This document shows, piece after piece, positions 8,158 through 17,600 of a stretch of 64,000 nt of DNA; positions within the stretch are counted from its first letter, which is position 1; each line of letters starts with the position of its first letter. This DNA comes from Terriglobia bacterium. Lineage in GTDB: Bacteria > Acidobacteriota > Terriglobia > Terriglobales > Acidobacteriaceae. The stretch spans positions 372,001 through 436,000 of the forward strand of contig JAIQGK010000003.1 in assembly GCA_020072645.1 (NCBI GenBank), read 5' to 3'. A program made the position numbers and the translations under genes. Under the pieces are notes generated by a model. That model did no database searches and was not told the origin of the DNA. It was given only the letters and a program-made list of their open reading frames with translations.

Positions 8158-9662
8158 TGGCGCTAGCGGAATATTACGATCGGGCAGCACTAGCGGCTTC
8201 ACAAGTCATCGCCGGATTTGCGCCTGATCTCTTTCGAAGAAGCCTCGAGGAGGCGAATGTTGGGTTGGCAATTGATAAAGAGGCAGCAATATCCGACGAG
8301 GGTAAAGCACTGGCCGACCTCTCCATCAGATTGCTCGCGCGATTATACCCTTGCTTAGAAGTGAGGGCTGAGCTTTCATCAGAAGGCGAGCGCCTAGAGA
8401 GGGTTGCTCGAATGATCAACCCGCGGATCGAGTTTCGGCGTGGAGCTTCCGTTGGAATCGGAATTGGTTCTGGAACTCCTCGTTTCGAAACCACTTACTT
8501 TGCCGGCAGTCACGGATGGGATGCTTTGCTTTCCGTGAGTGAGCCAGTTCGAACAGGATCTTCATCAAATCCGCTTGGTGCGGGTGCGGCTGCCTGCCTC
8601 GCTGTGCGCAATATTTTTGCGCACCTATTGTTACCCAAATCGGACCGCCTCCCAAACATTGACGTACGGCTATCGACATTTTCGTGCGAGCAGAGTGAGA
8701 CTCCGACAAATATTCCGAATGACAATTGGAGTCTCACGGGAGAAGCGGCACTCGTCGGCGTGGGCGCAGTCGGTAACGGGGCCGTGTGGGCGCTCGGGCG
8801 CTCCCCTGTAAGGGGCGCGATTCACATCGTCGACCACGAGTGCCTGGAACTCAGCAATCTTCAGCGCTACGTGCTGGCTAACCAGGCCGACGAGGCCAGA
8901 CCCAAGGTGGAAATTGCTCAGGAATACTACCTTCGTGAGCTCAAGTGCATACGCCATCAAGTGAAATGGGCTGAGTTCGTGCAGGAATGTGGATACGCTT
9001 GGCGACACGTTCTCGTTGCAGTGGACAGCGCGGCCGACCGCCGTTCTGTGCAAGCTGGCTTGCCCGAATGGATTGCTAACGCCTGGACTCAGCCGGGTGA
9101 TCTTGGCGTGTCCGTGCATGGTCGTTTCGACGGTGCGGGCGCATGTCTCGCATGTCTATACCTGCCGACCGGCACGGCTCCAAATGAGGATGAACTCGTT
9201 GCCGCCGCGCTAGCGATCCCTCAACTCGTGGCAGACGTGCGAACATTGTTGCACAGCGGGGCTGGTGTCGATAGATCTCTGTTATCGGCTGTGGCGCAGA
9301 GCCTTCACCTGCCACTCGAGGAGGTTTTGCGTTATGAGGGGAGACCGATTCGCGAACTCTACGTGGAGGGCGTATGTGGCGGTGGTCTTATTCCGCTTGG
9401 CGTTGTAGGTCTACCACGTCAGGAACTACATGTACCACTTGCCCACCAATCAGCACTTGCAGGAATTCTCCTTGCCGGCGCACTCGCGAAGCGCGCTGTT
9501 GGTAAGACAGCCGAGACGACCACAACGACTCGCATCGATGTGACCAGGCCGCTCGGTGAATTCTTGACGCAGCTGACACTGAAGGCGCGCACTGGGCTAT
9601 GCATCTGTGAAGACGACGATTATGTCCATGCGTACCAGGCAAAATTCGGCGTCATCGGGTAA
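8157..9662 (+). CDS. ThiF-fold E1-like adenylating enzyme (BilD-like)
   Basis: This is a 501-residue protein starting at GTG 8157, one base into the JAMM stop codon. Residues 1-190 are an unrecognised N-terminal domain. The ThiF/E1 Rossmann core starts at about 197 (LVGVGAVGNGAVWAL, Gly201-x-Gly203-x-x-Gly206). Asp226 (HIVDHE), the NLQR motif 234-237 and Asp289 (VAVD) complete the adenylation site. Candidate thioester cysteines are Cys330 and Cys333 (GACLACLYLP). Others are Cys407 and the Cys482/Cys484 pair near the end. It would adenylate the Ubl C-terminal Gly and hand it to the E2-like protein. No ThiS/MoaD pathway genes are near, so a cofactor-sulfur role is unlikely. Confidence 0.88.
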   Translation: MALAEYYDRAALAASQVIAGFAPDLFRRSLEEANVGLAIDKEAAISDEGKALADLSIRLLARLYPCLEVRAELSSEGERLERVARMINPRIEFRRGASVGIGIGSGTPRFETTYFAGSHGWDALLSVSEPVRTGSSSNPLGAGAAACLAVRNIFAHLLLPKSDRLPNIDVRLSTFSCEQSETPTNIPNDNWSLTGEAALVGVGAVGNGAVWALGRSPVRGAIHIVDHECLELSNLQRYVLANQADEARPKVEIAQEYYLRELKCIRHQVKWAEFVQECGYAWRHVLVAVDSAADRRSVQAGLPEWIANAWTQPGDLGVSVHGRFDGAGACLACLYLPTGTAPNEDELVAAALAIPQLVADVRTLLHSGAGVDRSLLSAVAQSLHLPLEEVLRYEGRPIRELYVEGVCGGGLIPLGVVGLPRQELHVPLAHQSALAGILLAGALAKRAVGKTAETTTTTRIDVTRPLGEFLTQLTLKARTGLCICEDDDYVHAYQAKFGVIG

Positions 9663-9815
9663 AGTTGAGTCTTCCTAAATCATCTCATCGTCGCCGCTCG
9701 GACCATGTCTGGCGTAGTCCACGGATGCCTGAAAAGCAGCTGGCATCGTTATGCTCCGAGATGAAGACGGTATTCGCAGAGGCCGTATAATAGGCGCCTA
9801 CCTTTGTTTGAAGTA

Positions 9816-10340
9816 TTACCTTCGGGCGCGCTTGGGTCGATTGCTGCCGTGGGCGGATTTCGGCTGCTTTTTGACCGTTTCTTTTGAGCCAGATACCGAT
9901 GCGATTCCGTATGCAAAAGCTTTCGTCGCATCGGCGACGTTAACCAGCTCTCCAAGCATCCGCGGTAAATCGACAACAAAGCTCAGGTAGCCTTGACCAG
10001 GTCTTGAAAGGACGCTGATAAGCTCTCCCTCACGGACAATAGCCACATCGCCCCCAGTGACTACGAGTCGGACTTCTGAAAGCGGCTTTTCGATCTCTTC
10101 GTCTTCGTGCAGAAATTTCACGACTTTTTTGAGCGAGGAAGTCGTGACGCCTGACTTTCGCAGCTCAAACGCTACTTTTAGGGCGACTAGGTCACTAAAG
10201 CTGTAAATGCGCTCGCTTCCTGAACCCACGCCCTCGGAAACACTTGGCCGGATCAAACCCTTCTTCGCCCAAAGATTCAACGTTGAGTATGGAACCCCCG
10301 TTAAACGGGTGACTTGCCTCGGTGTAAAGCCGACCTGCAT
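9816..10340 (-). CDS. MerR-family transcriptional regulator
   Basis: A MerR winged helix starts the protein (FTPRQVTRLTGVPYSTLNLWAKKGLI, residues 4-29). SFSDLVALKVAFELRKSGV and SSLKKVVKFLHE follow, then a beta-rich C-terminal half without the paired cysteines of metal sensors. The tail is rich in Lys/Arg. ATG 10340 is preferred because the MerR fold begins there; the frame is open to 10433. It is divergent from the short-Argonaute operon (start 10494) and converges on the E1 gene, so it is the likeliest local regulator of the Argonaute operon. The ligand is unknown. Confidence 0.75.
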   Translation of the reverse strand: MQVGFTPRQVTRLTGVPYSTLNLWAKKGLIRPSVSEGVGSGSERIYSFSDLVALKVAFELRKSGVTTSSLKKVVKFLHEDEEIEKPLSEVRLVVTGGDVAIVREGELISVLSRPGQGYLSFVVDLPRMLGELVNVADATKAFAYGIASVSGSKETVKKQPKSAHGSNRPKRARR

Positions 10341-10493
10341 ATGCACCAAAAGTGTAGCACGATTGACGCCGAATGAAGCGAGGTATATTCTTAATGTACT
10401 CCTTTTGATAATGCCCGCCATCAAGAGAAGCAATAGGCAATTGAGCTGCCTGTGGGCCTCACACTCCTGGGAATCTTGTTCTGAGGTTGTGAA

Positions 10494-13073
10494 ATGTCAG
10501 TTACCAATGGTAGTAAAGAGGCGCTGTCGGTGCTTGCCTCACTTCTGCGGCCGGGAGACCGCCCCTGGCCTCTTCTCTTGCTTGGCGCCGGAGCCTCTTT
10601 CCGGTCGGGCGTTCCGACTGCAGCAACCGCGGTTAAGCAGATTGCACGCATTTCGTATTCCGAGAGCGTCCTGCGAAATAGTCGCCCGCCGGAGCGAGTC
10701 AAGCCTTCCGAATGGGAGTCGTGGCTCCAGAGCCTACCGTGGTTCATCCCCGGTTCTGATCGTCTAGCCGAGAATTTTCCTCTCGCCGTAGAGCACCTGC
10801 TGGTTCCCGCCGAATTCCGTAAACGCATCATTCTTGATCTGATGCGACCTGTGAATGGCATCAGCCCTGGTTACAAGGTTCTGGCCGATTTTGTAATGCG
10901 AGGGCTTGTCCGAACAATTCTGACGACGAATTTCGATACGTGCCTCCCAGATGCGTTTAGGGAACGGCAACCGCACATCCGCAGAATTGACGAAGTCAAT
11001 CGTTACAGCGGCGATTACGACCAATTCAGTATCTATAGCAAGTGCCAAATCATTTGGCTGCATGGTCGCGCGGAACACTACTCGGATCGGAATGCGAGTG
11101 GCGAAACCGGGTCGTTGGATGAGCCGCTGATTTCCAGACTTCGGCCCATGCTCGACGCGTCACCTGTAATCGTCGTTGGTTATAGAGGTTCGGAATCGTC
11201 GATCATGGAAGGACTGTTTAGGCAGACCAATGACGGCCGACTTGATTTTCCGGCGGGCATTTATTGGTGCATCAGGGGTGGCGAAACTCCACATCCGAAC
11301 GTCGAAAGATTGGCGGGTCGGCTCGGTTCTAATTTCCGCTTCCTCAAGATCGACGGATTTGACGAGCTCTTTAGTGAGCTGTCTAAAGAACTCGCCGGTC
11401 AAGACCGATATGCGGTGCCAGAAAACGCCGTCCGGGCTTCAGAAAGCATCCACGCATTCGATGAAAGCGTTATTCAAAGCGCGTCACTCGATGACGTTGA
11501 TCTAGATCTTACGCTCTCTGTACTGCGAGAGTACTGCACCCGGCTGGGGCGGGCTCCACTGACGAGAGAGACACTGATTCCACTCATGCGTGAGCAAGGC
11601 CTCGTCGTTCCTGATGAGAACGGCGATAGAGTCACGGCAGGAGCCCTTTTGCTTTTTGGCCGGCGGACCCAGGAATTCTTCCCACACGCCGTTGTCTCGC
11701 TCACTGAAGCTGGTAAGAAACGTGAAATATACGACGGCAACCTAATCACTCAGCACCGGCGACTTCTCGAAAAACTGGAAAGTGCTGAAGTTAACCCGCC
11801 ACTAAAAGTTAAGAAACGGCGGGTACATAGCGATGAGGTGCCGTATCCTCCGCGGGTTCTCGTCGAACTCTTGGTCAACATGCTGGTGCATCGCGATTAT
11901 GAGATTCCGGAAAAGTCCAGCATTGAGGTGCAGCCTGGGGCAGAAATTACATTCACCAATCCAGGTGGACTCACGCCGAAATTGGCTGGAAAGCTGGGAC
12001 TCGGATCGGATGGCAGAATCCTAGTGTCCGAAAGTGTGACCGATCAACGGAATCCTTCTCTGTGCGACATTTTTTTTGGGCTCAAGGCGATGGAACGAGC
12101 TGGGACGGGTTTGATGGACGTTGCCCAGCTAATGGCGACCTCGGGAGGTACGTCAGCCTTTTATCACAGCCCTGTCGAATCACGATTTACGGCTGTTGTG
12201 GCACAAGCCCAAGCGTCTGCGGGATCGCGCAGCGTGGCGCGGTCGGATGTTCCGACAGGACTGTACGTGCTCAATGTTCTTCCATTTACTGCTGTACCCG
12301 AAAAGGTCTCAATCATTCGATTGACTGTACCGCTACATCAGCGCCCGTCCAGCGTTGATTTATCGGAATGCGGAACGTTCGTGCGGCGTGCAGGAGGGCT
12401 TGAATTATGGAGTTTCGTGCCGTTTCCGATTTTGCTGTCGCTGCTCGACCCTATCATTGATAAGAAGTCCAGCATAGCTCTCCTGCGCCGGGAAATCGAG
12501 GCATGTCCAGATTCAAAGCGCGTTCTATCTTGGCTATTACGAAACCACGTGGAGTACCACTTCCTCGGGTTCGAAGATCAAGGATTGATTCTTGAGGACG
12601 CCGGGAAGCATCGTGCCTATTTCGCGGGCACGAAGAAGGGCGAGCGAATGGTCGTGTGGAACAGTGCCCAAAGGCGTGGGATTAAGCGGGAAGTTGTCAA
12701 GAGGCGCGCGGACGGGCCACGAGCTTGGTTCGAAAATGAAGGGTTTGGTTATGAGGTTGTGGATCTCGGAGGATCGTGGTGTCTTCGCGTTAAACCCTTC
12801 TACATGTTTACGGGCCAGAATGCGAGGACGCCTCTATCGTCTTTTGCGCGCGCTGCCAAGGCGACACGTCGCATTAAGTTTGATCGGAATAAGAACGTGG
12901 AGGCGGATCTCGCATTTTGGGCTAATTTTATCGGTCGTGGTGCCGAAACGATCAACGTTGGCGACCTGCATGTCGACGATTTGCTCATCGACACGAATTT
13001 TTTGACAGTAGAAGTGCCGGAGATTGGATTGAGCAACAATGAGCCTGAACTTAAGAATCGAATGTCTGCCTGA
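10494..13073 (+). CDS. SIR2-HATPase-APAZ fusion, effector subunit of a short-Argonaute system
   Basis: This 859-residue protein has three parts. SIR2-like NADase, about 25-300: GAGAS 31-35, TTNFD 144-148, His190 (WLHG) and VVGYRGS 227-233. A GHKL/RecG-like HATPase_c_4 region, about 330-570: ELLVNMLVHRDY 458-469 as the N box, FTNPGGL 487-493, RNPSLCDIFF and MERAGTGL 533-540. An APAZ-like domain, about 585-845: ERMVVWNSAQRRG, WCLRVKPFYMFTG, LSSFARAAKATRR. APAZ replaces the missing N/PAZ half of the short pAgo encoded next, which overlaps by 35 bases. In SIR2-APAZ/pAgo systems, guide-target recognition switches on NAD+ depletion and abortive infection. The intervening ATPase-like domain is the odd part. 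TGAGG at 10481-10485 precedes the ATG. Confidence 0.85.
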   Translation: MSVTNGSKEALSVLASLLRPGDRPWPLLLLGAGASFRSGVPTAATAVKQIARISYSESVLRNSRPPERVKPSEWESWLQSLPWFIPGSDRLAENFPLAVEHLLVPAEFRKRIILDLMRPVNGISPGYKVLADFVMRGLVRTILTTNFDTCLPDAFRERQPHIRRIDEVNRYSGDYDQFSIYSKCQIIWLHGRAEHYSDRNASGETGSLDEPLISRLRPMLDASPVIVVGYRGSESSIMEGLFRQTNDGRLDFPAGIYWCIRGGETPHPNVERLAGRLGSNFRFLKIDGFDELFSELSKELAGQDRYAVPENAVRASESIHAFDESVIQSASLDDVDLDLTLSVLREYCTRLGRAPLTRETLIPLMREQGLVVPDENGDRVTAGALLLFGRRTQEFFPHAVVSLTEAGKKREIYDGNLITQHRRLLEKLESAEVNPPLKVKKRRVHSDEVPYPPRVLVELLVNMLVHRDYEIPEKSSIEVQPGAEITFTNPGGLTPKLAGKLGLGSDGRILVSESVTDQRNPSLCDIFFGLKAMERAGTGLMDVAQLMATSGGTSAFYHSPVESRFTAVVAQAQASAGSRSVARSDVPTGLYVLNVLPFTAVPEKVSIIRLTVPLHQRPSSVDLSECGTFVRRAGGLELWSFVPFPILLSLLDPIIDKKSSIALLRREIEACPDSKRVLSWLLRNHVEYHFLGFEDQGLILEDAGKHRAYFAGTKKGERMVVWNSAQRRGIKREVVKRRADGPRAWFENEGFGYEVVDLGGSWCLRVKPFYMFTGQNARTPLSSFARAAKATRRIKFDRNKNVEADLAFWANFIGRGAETINVGDLHVDDLLIDTNFLTVEVPEIGLSNNEPELKNRMSA

Positions 13074-14544
13074 ACCTGTACTGTTGTTCGGAGGCAATGC
13101 AACGGGCGTCGAACCACGTCGCATCATGGCAAAGTACGGCGCAGCGGACAAAGCGGCTGCACCGAACGAGCTTCGCATCGGTATCGTCGGTCCCGCAGCG
13201 GACGTTCAATTCGCGCGGAATTGGCTCCCCCGATTGAACGGGGTCGCGATAGCGCGCGAGAAGAGCGCGAAACGATATCGGGATTGGCCTGGTGCGCGGC
13301 AGGTCTTCGGCGCGACCTTCGTGGCAGATGATCGGTTTATTCGTCCGCTGGACGATGATCGTTTGAACCTGGCGCTCCACCGCGCTGCACCTTCTGAGCG
13401 GTTTGACGAGCTGCTCGATCTGTTTGACTCTAGAATTCAAGGTCTTTTTGGCGATACCCGCCCTGACTGCATCATCGTGTGTTTACCTGATGAGTTGGCA
13501 GACTTGAGGATCAGCAATCCGAAATTGTCTGCAAAGGAACGCGAGATTCTCGAGCGGCTTCAGCGAGAAGAAGAGCAAGAACAGATGTCTCTCTTCCAGC
13601 CTACACCGGAGGAAATGAAGGCGGCCGAAGAGTTACGAACAACTGCTGAGGATTTGCTGTTTCGGACGTTCTATCGAGCGCTAAAAGCGCGCATCATGAC
13701 GCATCAGAATCCTGTCCCGATACAGGTCATCCGCACAGAGACATTCCTTCGGCCCGATGAGGAAGGCCAGAGTTTTGCGACGCGAGCTTGGAATCTAGCG
13801 ACTTCTCTTTTTTACAAAGCTGGACATGAACCGTGGCGGCCAGGCGATTTGCCTGGCAATACGTGTTTTATCGGGATTTCATTTCATCATCTTAAACGCA
13901 GAGAAGGTGATGTGATTTACGCGAGCGTGGCGCAGGCGTTCTCGAACGACGTGGAGCCGTTCGCTCTGAAAGGATCTCTGGTTCCGCATAACCAGCGCAG
14001 GGATCGTCAGCCGTATCTGACAGAGTCTCAATCTGCAAGTTTGATGGCGGACGTTCTCGACAAGTACAAGGATCGCGCCGGAATGCTTCCCGGGCGAGTG
14101 GTGGTGCACAAGACAAGCATCTATCAGCCGGAAGAAGAAGCGGGGTTCCGGTCTGTCGCAGAATCGAAAGTATCGGCATGCGAGTTGATGTGGATGCGAA
14201 GTACGGCGTTCCGGCTAATCCGCAAGGGAATGCAAGAGCCCTGGCGCGGAACCTTGTGCAGCGTGGGCGACGAGTCATATCTGTTCACCAGCGGATATGT
14301 TGCGTGGTGGGACGAGTATCCCGGTCCTCATATTCCAGCCCCACTGGAGATCGGGTCGTGCGGAAAGACAGATATTCGGGAACGAGCAAGAGAGCTTCTC
14401 GCGCTCACGAAGATGAACTGGAATTCCAGCGAAGGTCTTGGGCGTTTTCCAATCACGATTTCTTTCGCGCGGCGGGTTGGAATGCTAATGACGGAGTTGC
14501 CAGAGAATCAGATCCCAAATCCATCGTATCGGTTCTATATGTGA
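13039..14544 (+). CDS. short prokaryotic Argonaute (MID-PIWI, catalytically inactive)
   Basis: This is a 501-residue protein. The MID part is about 140-270 (FRTFYRALKARIMTHQNPVPIQVI region) and PIWI about 245-501 (RAWNLATSLFYKAGHEPW, TCFIGISFHH, VVVHKTSIYQPEE, and a C-terminal PITISFARRVG ending in a hydrophobic YRFYM). Where active Argonautes carry catalytic Asp residues this protein has Ser281 (GISFH) and Lys/Thr (VVVHKTS), so slicing is not expected, as in all short pAgos. The terminal hydrophobic residues fit the usual anchoring of the C-terminus in the guide 5'-end pocket. It forms an operon with the SIR2-APAZ fusion, with which it should assemble into a guide-loaded sensor. Confidence 0.85.
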   Translation: MSLNLRIECLPEPVLLFGGNATGVEPRRIMAKYGAADKAAAPNELRIGIVGPAADVQFARNWLPRLNGVAIAREKSAKRYRDWPGARQVFGATFVADDRFIRPLDDDRLNLALHRAAPSERFDELLDLFDSRIQGLFGDTRPDCIIVCLPDELADLRISNPKLSAKEREILERLQREEEQEQMSLFQPTPEEMKAAEELRTTAEDLLFRTFYRALKARIMTHQNPVPIQVIRTETFLRPDEEGQSFATRAWNLATSLFYKAGHEPWRPGDLPGNTCFIGISFHHLKRREGDVIYASVAQAFSNDVEPFALKGSLVPHNQRRDRQPYLTESQSASLMADVLDKYKDRAGMLPGRVVVHKTSIYQPEEEAGFRSVAESKVSACELMWMRSTAFRLIRKGMQEPWRGTLCSVGDESYLFTSGYVAWWDEYPGPHIPAPLEIGSCGKTDIRERARELLALTKMNWNSSEGLGRFPITISFARRVGMLMTELPENQIPNPSYRFYM

Positions 14545-14604
14545 GAGGCTGCCTGACACGGAAGTTGGAGAATTGGGCCAAACAAATTGCCTGTAGCATC
14601 GGGC

Positions 14605-17600
14605 ATGCAAAAACGCAAGAGTAGTGCCTTGAACAGAGATGAATGGTCTGAAATTCCGCGGAGATATGCCTTCTCGAAACGCCTCGGGAAGAATGTAATC
14701 CAGCAGTTAAAGTTCCCTGGCTTCCGTATAAGTCGTGGAGCTGGTGAGATCGACGGAACAGACACCCGCCAAGTTGAACACTCTGGAAGAAAAATCCTCA
14801 TTAGTAAGACACGTCGCACGACACTGCCGGATGGTGTCGACGACGCATTGTGGGAATCAGAGGGTGGAATCCAATGGGCTAAGCGTTACGAATTGGACGA
14901 TCCCAAGTGGCAGGCAATCATCGATCGTCGGCGCTTTGCCGTGTCGAGTTGGGAGGACAAGTTCAAACTCATTCGAGAAACGCGAAATCCTGATTTAACG
15001 ATCAAGACGGCGGGTCTGCGCTCACCGCAGATTGGGGCTATTCATAAGGCACTTGGCCATTGGGAGATGTCTTTAGATGTCGCCACTATTGTGATGCCCA
15101 CCGGCACAGGCAAGACCGATAGCATGGTGGCTTTGATGGCTCTCAGGCAGCCGAGCTGCCTGTTGGTAGTAGTGCCGACCGACGCGCTTCGGACGCAGCT
15201 AGCGAACAAGTTTTTGGAATTTGGTGTGTTGATCGATTCAGGGCTTCTTCCGACCGATGTGAGGTACCCCGTTGTCGGCACTCTGAAGTCTGGTTTGGAC
15301 AATCCTGCAGAAATTCGGACCTTTTGCGACGCTTGCAATGTAATCGTCACGACGATGCCGCTGCTCGGGACGTTCAGCGACCTCGACCAAATCACGCTGG
15401 CTTCATGCTGTAGTCACCTTTTCATTGACGAGGCACACCACGTAAGGGCCGCGACGTGGAACAGGATGCGATCACGGTTTGCCGGCAGGCCAGTCTTGCA
15501 GTTTACGGCAACGCCTTACCGGAACGATGGACAGCATGTGGATGGCCAAGTCATTTTCAATTACCCACTCCGTAAAGCACAGGAGAACGGCTACTTCAAA
15601 AAGATTGTACTGAAGGAATTGTGGGATTACGTGGAGCCTGATCAGGCGGTGGCGACAGCGGCAAGCGAGCAACTCAAGACCGACTTAGGCTCAGGCTTCG
15701 ACCATTTGGTGATGGCCAGGGCGGCAAATATCGCGAAAGCAGAGTACCTGAAAGACATTTACGACAGAGTTGCGCCAGAGTTCACGCCGGTAGTGGTACA
15801 TAGCGATTTGAAGCAGCAGGAGCTACAAGCCCGATTGCAGCAACTCTACGACCGAAAATCGCGAATCGCGATATGCGTCGCGATGTTTGGAGAGGGTTTC
15901 GATTTCCCTGAGCTGAAAATTGCCGCGCTGCACGATATCCACCAAAGTTTAGCTGTGACGATTCAGTTTACCGGCCGGTTTACCCGGGTAAACCCAAAGG
16001 TTGGTGACGCGACCATTATCGTAAATCGTGCCGTTGCGGAAGTGGACGAATCTGTCCGCGAGTTATACGCGCAAGGAGAGGGGGCCGATTGGAACAAGGT
16101 ATTGACGAAGTTGACGGAGGGAGCGACCGAGGACCAGGCCAGCAAGGAAACGTTCTATCAAAGCTTCACGTCTGACAACCAAATGGTTCCCGTTCAAAAT
16201 GTCTCGCCCAAGATGAGCACGGTTGTTTATCGGACCTACATTGGAAAATGGAAGCCGTGGAGGATAAATGAATGCTCTATCGCGTCGCGAATTCTGGGTG
16301 AGGCGTGCATCAGCCTGACGGAAAATACGGCTTATTTTATTACGGGTATCGCAGAGGCGGTCGAGTGGGCGGAAACCTTTGACTTCAGCAATCAGACTTT
16401 CGATCTCTATGCGTTGTTTTGGGACCCGCAGACGAAATTGCTCTTCATTAACAGTTCTAATAACTCCAGTGTCCACGAAGATCTTGCAAGGATTGTGGCG
16501 GGCGAGGACGCGGAGCTAATCGCCGGCTCAACTCCTTTTAAGGCTTTGCATGGGATCAAGCGACTGTTACTACACAACGGAGGCCTAAATGACCGATTAC
16601 GGCGATCTGTCCGGTTCATGATGTTCACAGGCGCCGATATCCAGGCATTTATGGACGCTTCACAATTGCACGGTAAGGAGAAGACTCACGTTTTCGGAGA
16701 TGGATTTGACGGGACATCGCGCGTGACAATTGGCGCTTCCAAGAAGGGCAGAATTTGGTCCTGGCAGGAAGCCAAGGACCTGCTGGAATGGAAGAAATGG
16801 TGTGTCGGAGTCGGGGCCAAGTTGATCGATCCTTTGATCGAACCCGATTCATTTCTGCAAGATTCAATGGTTCCCGAAGATATCGTCAAGCCGCCAGACT
16901 TGTATCCGTTGACAATTGAGTGGCCAGACGAGTTTTATCAGCGCAGTGAGGAATCGATTGTCATCGACCACGGAACTGTGAAGGCGCCCTTTTTCGATGT
17001 TGGAATCGATCTGATCGATCCGGCGCCTGGGCAGCAAATCAGGTTTTCTGTGTTCACCGAAGAATTTTCGGCATCTTATCGACTGAAATTTCTTGAGAAG
17101 AACGTCGTATACAGGCCTGATGGCGAGGACCTTCTGTTAAGAGTTGGTAGGAAATCTTTCAAACTGTCGGAATTCTTCTCACTCGCACATCCGATCATTA
17201 GATACGAGAAGGACTGCTTTAGCCGAGGTGATCAACTGCTCCGGCCGCGAAAGCCAAGGCTTCCCATCTTTAACTCAGAGAAAATCCAAACATGGGACTG
17301 GAAAGGTGTTGACCTCACGAAGGAGTCTCAGACGATTCAAAAACGAACAGACACGATTCAACGACGAACGATCGAGGTCGTTTCGTCGGCGGATTGGGAT
17401 CGGGAATATGCCCTGGTATACGACGATGATGCTCCAGGCGAAGCAGCGGACGTTGTTGGTGTTGCAGTATCCGGTGGCACTCTACTTGTGGATCTATTTC
17501 ACTGCAAATTTACAAAACAGATCGCTGGTGCGAGGGTGAAGGACCTCTACGAGGTCTGCGGACAAGCTCAGCGCAGCAGAAAGTGGCGTGAGAATGTGGA

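Noticed and set aside
6816-9662. ThiS/MoaD-ThiF cofactor-sulfur operon instead of a Ubl conjugation system
   Set aside because: An E2-like protein and a JAMM protease are co-encoded, and no thiamine, molybdopterin or cysteine-synthesis gene lies near.
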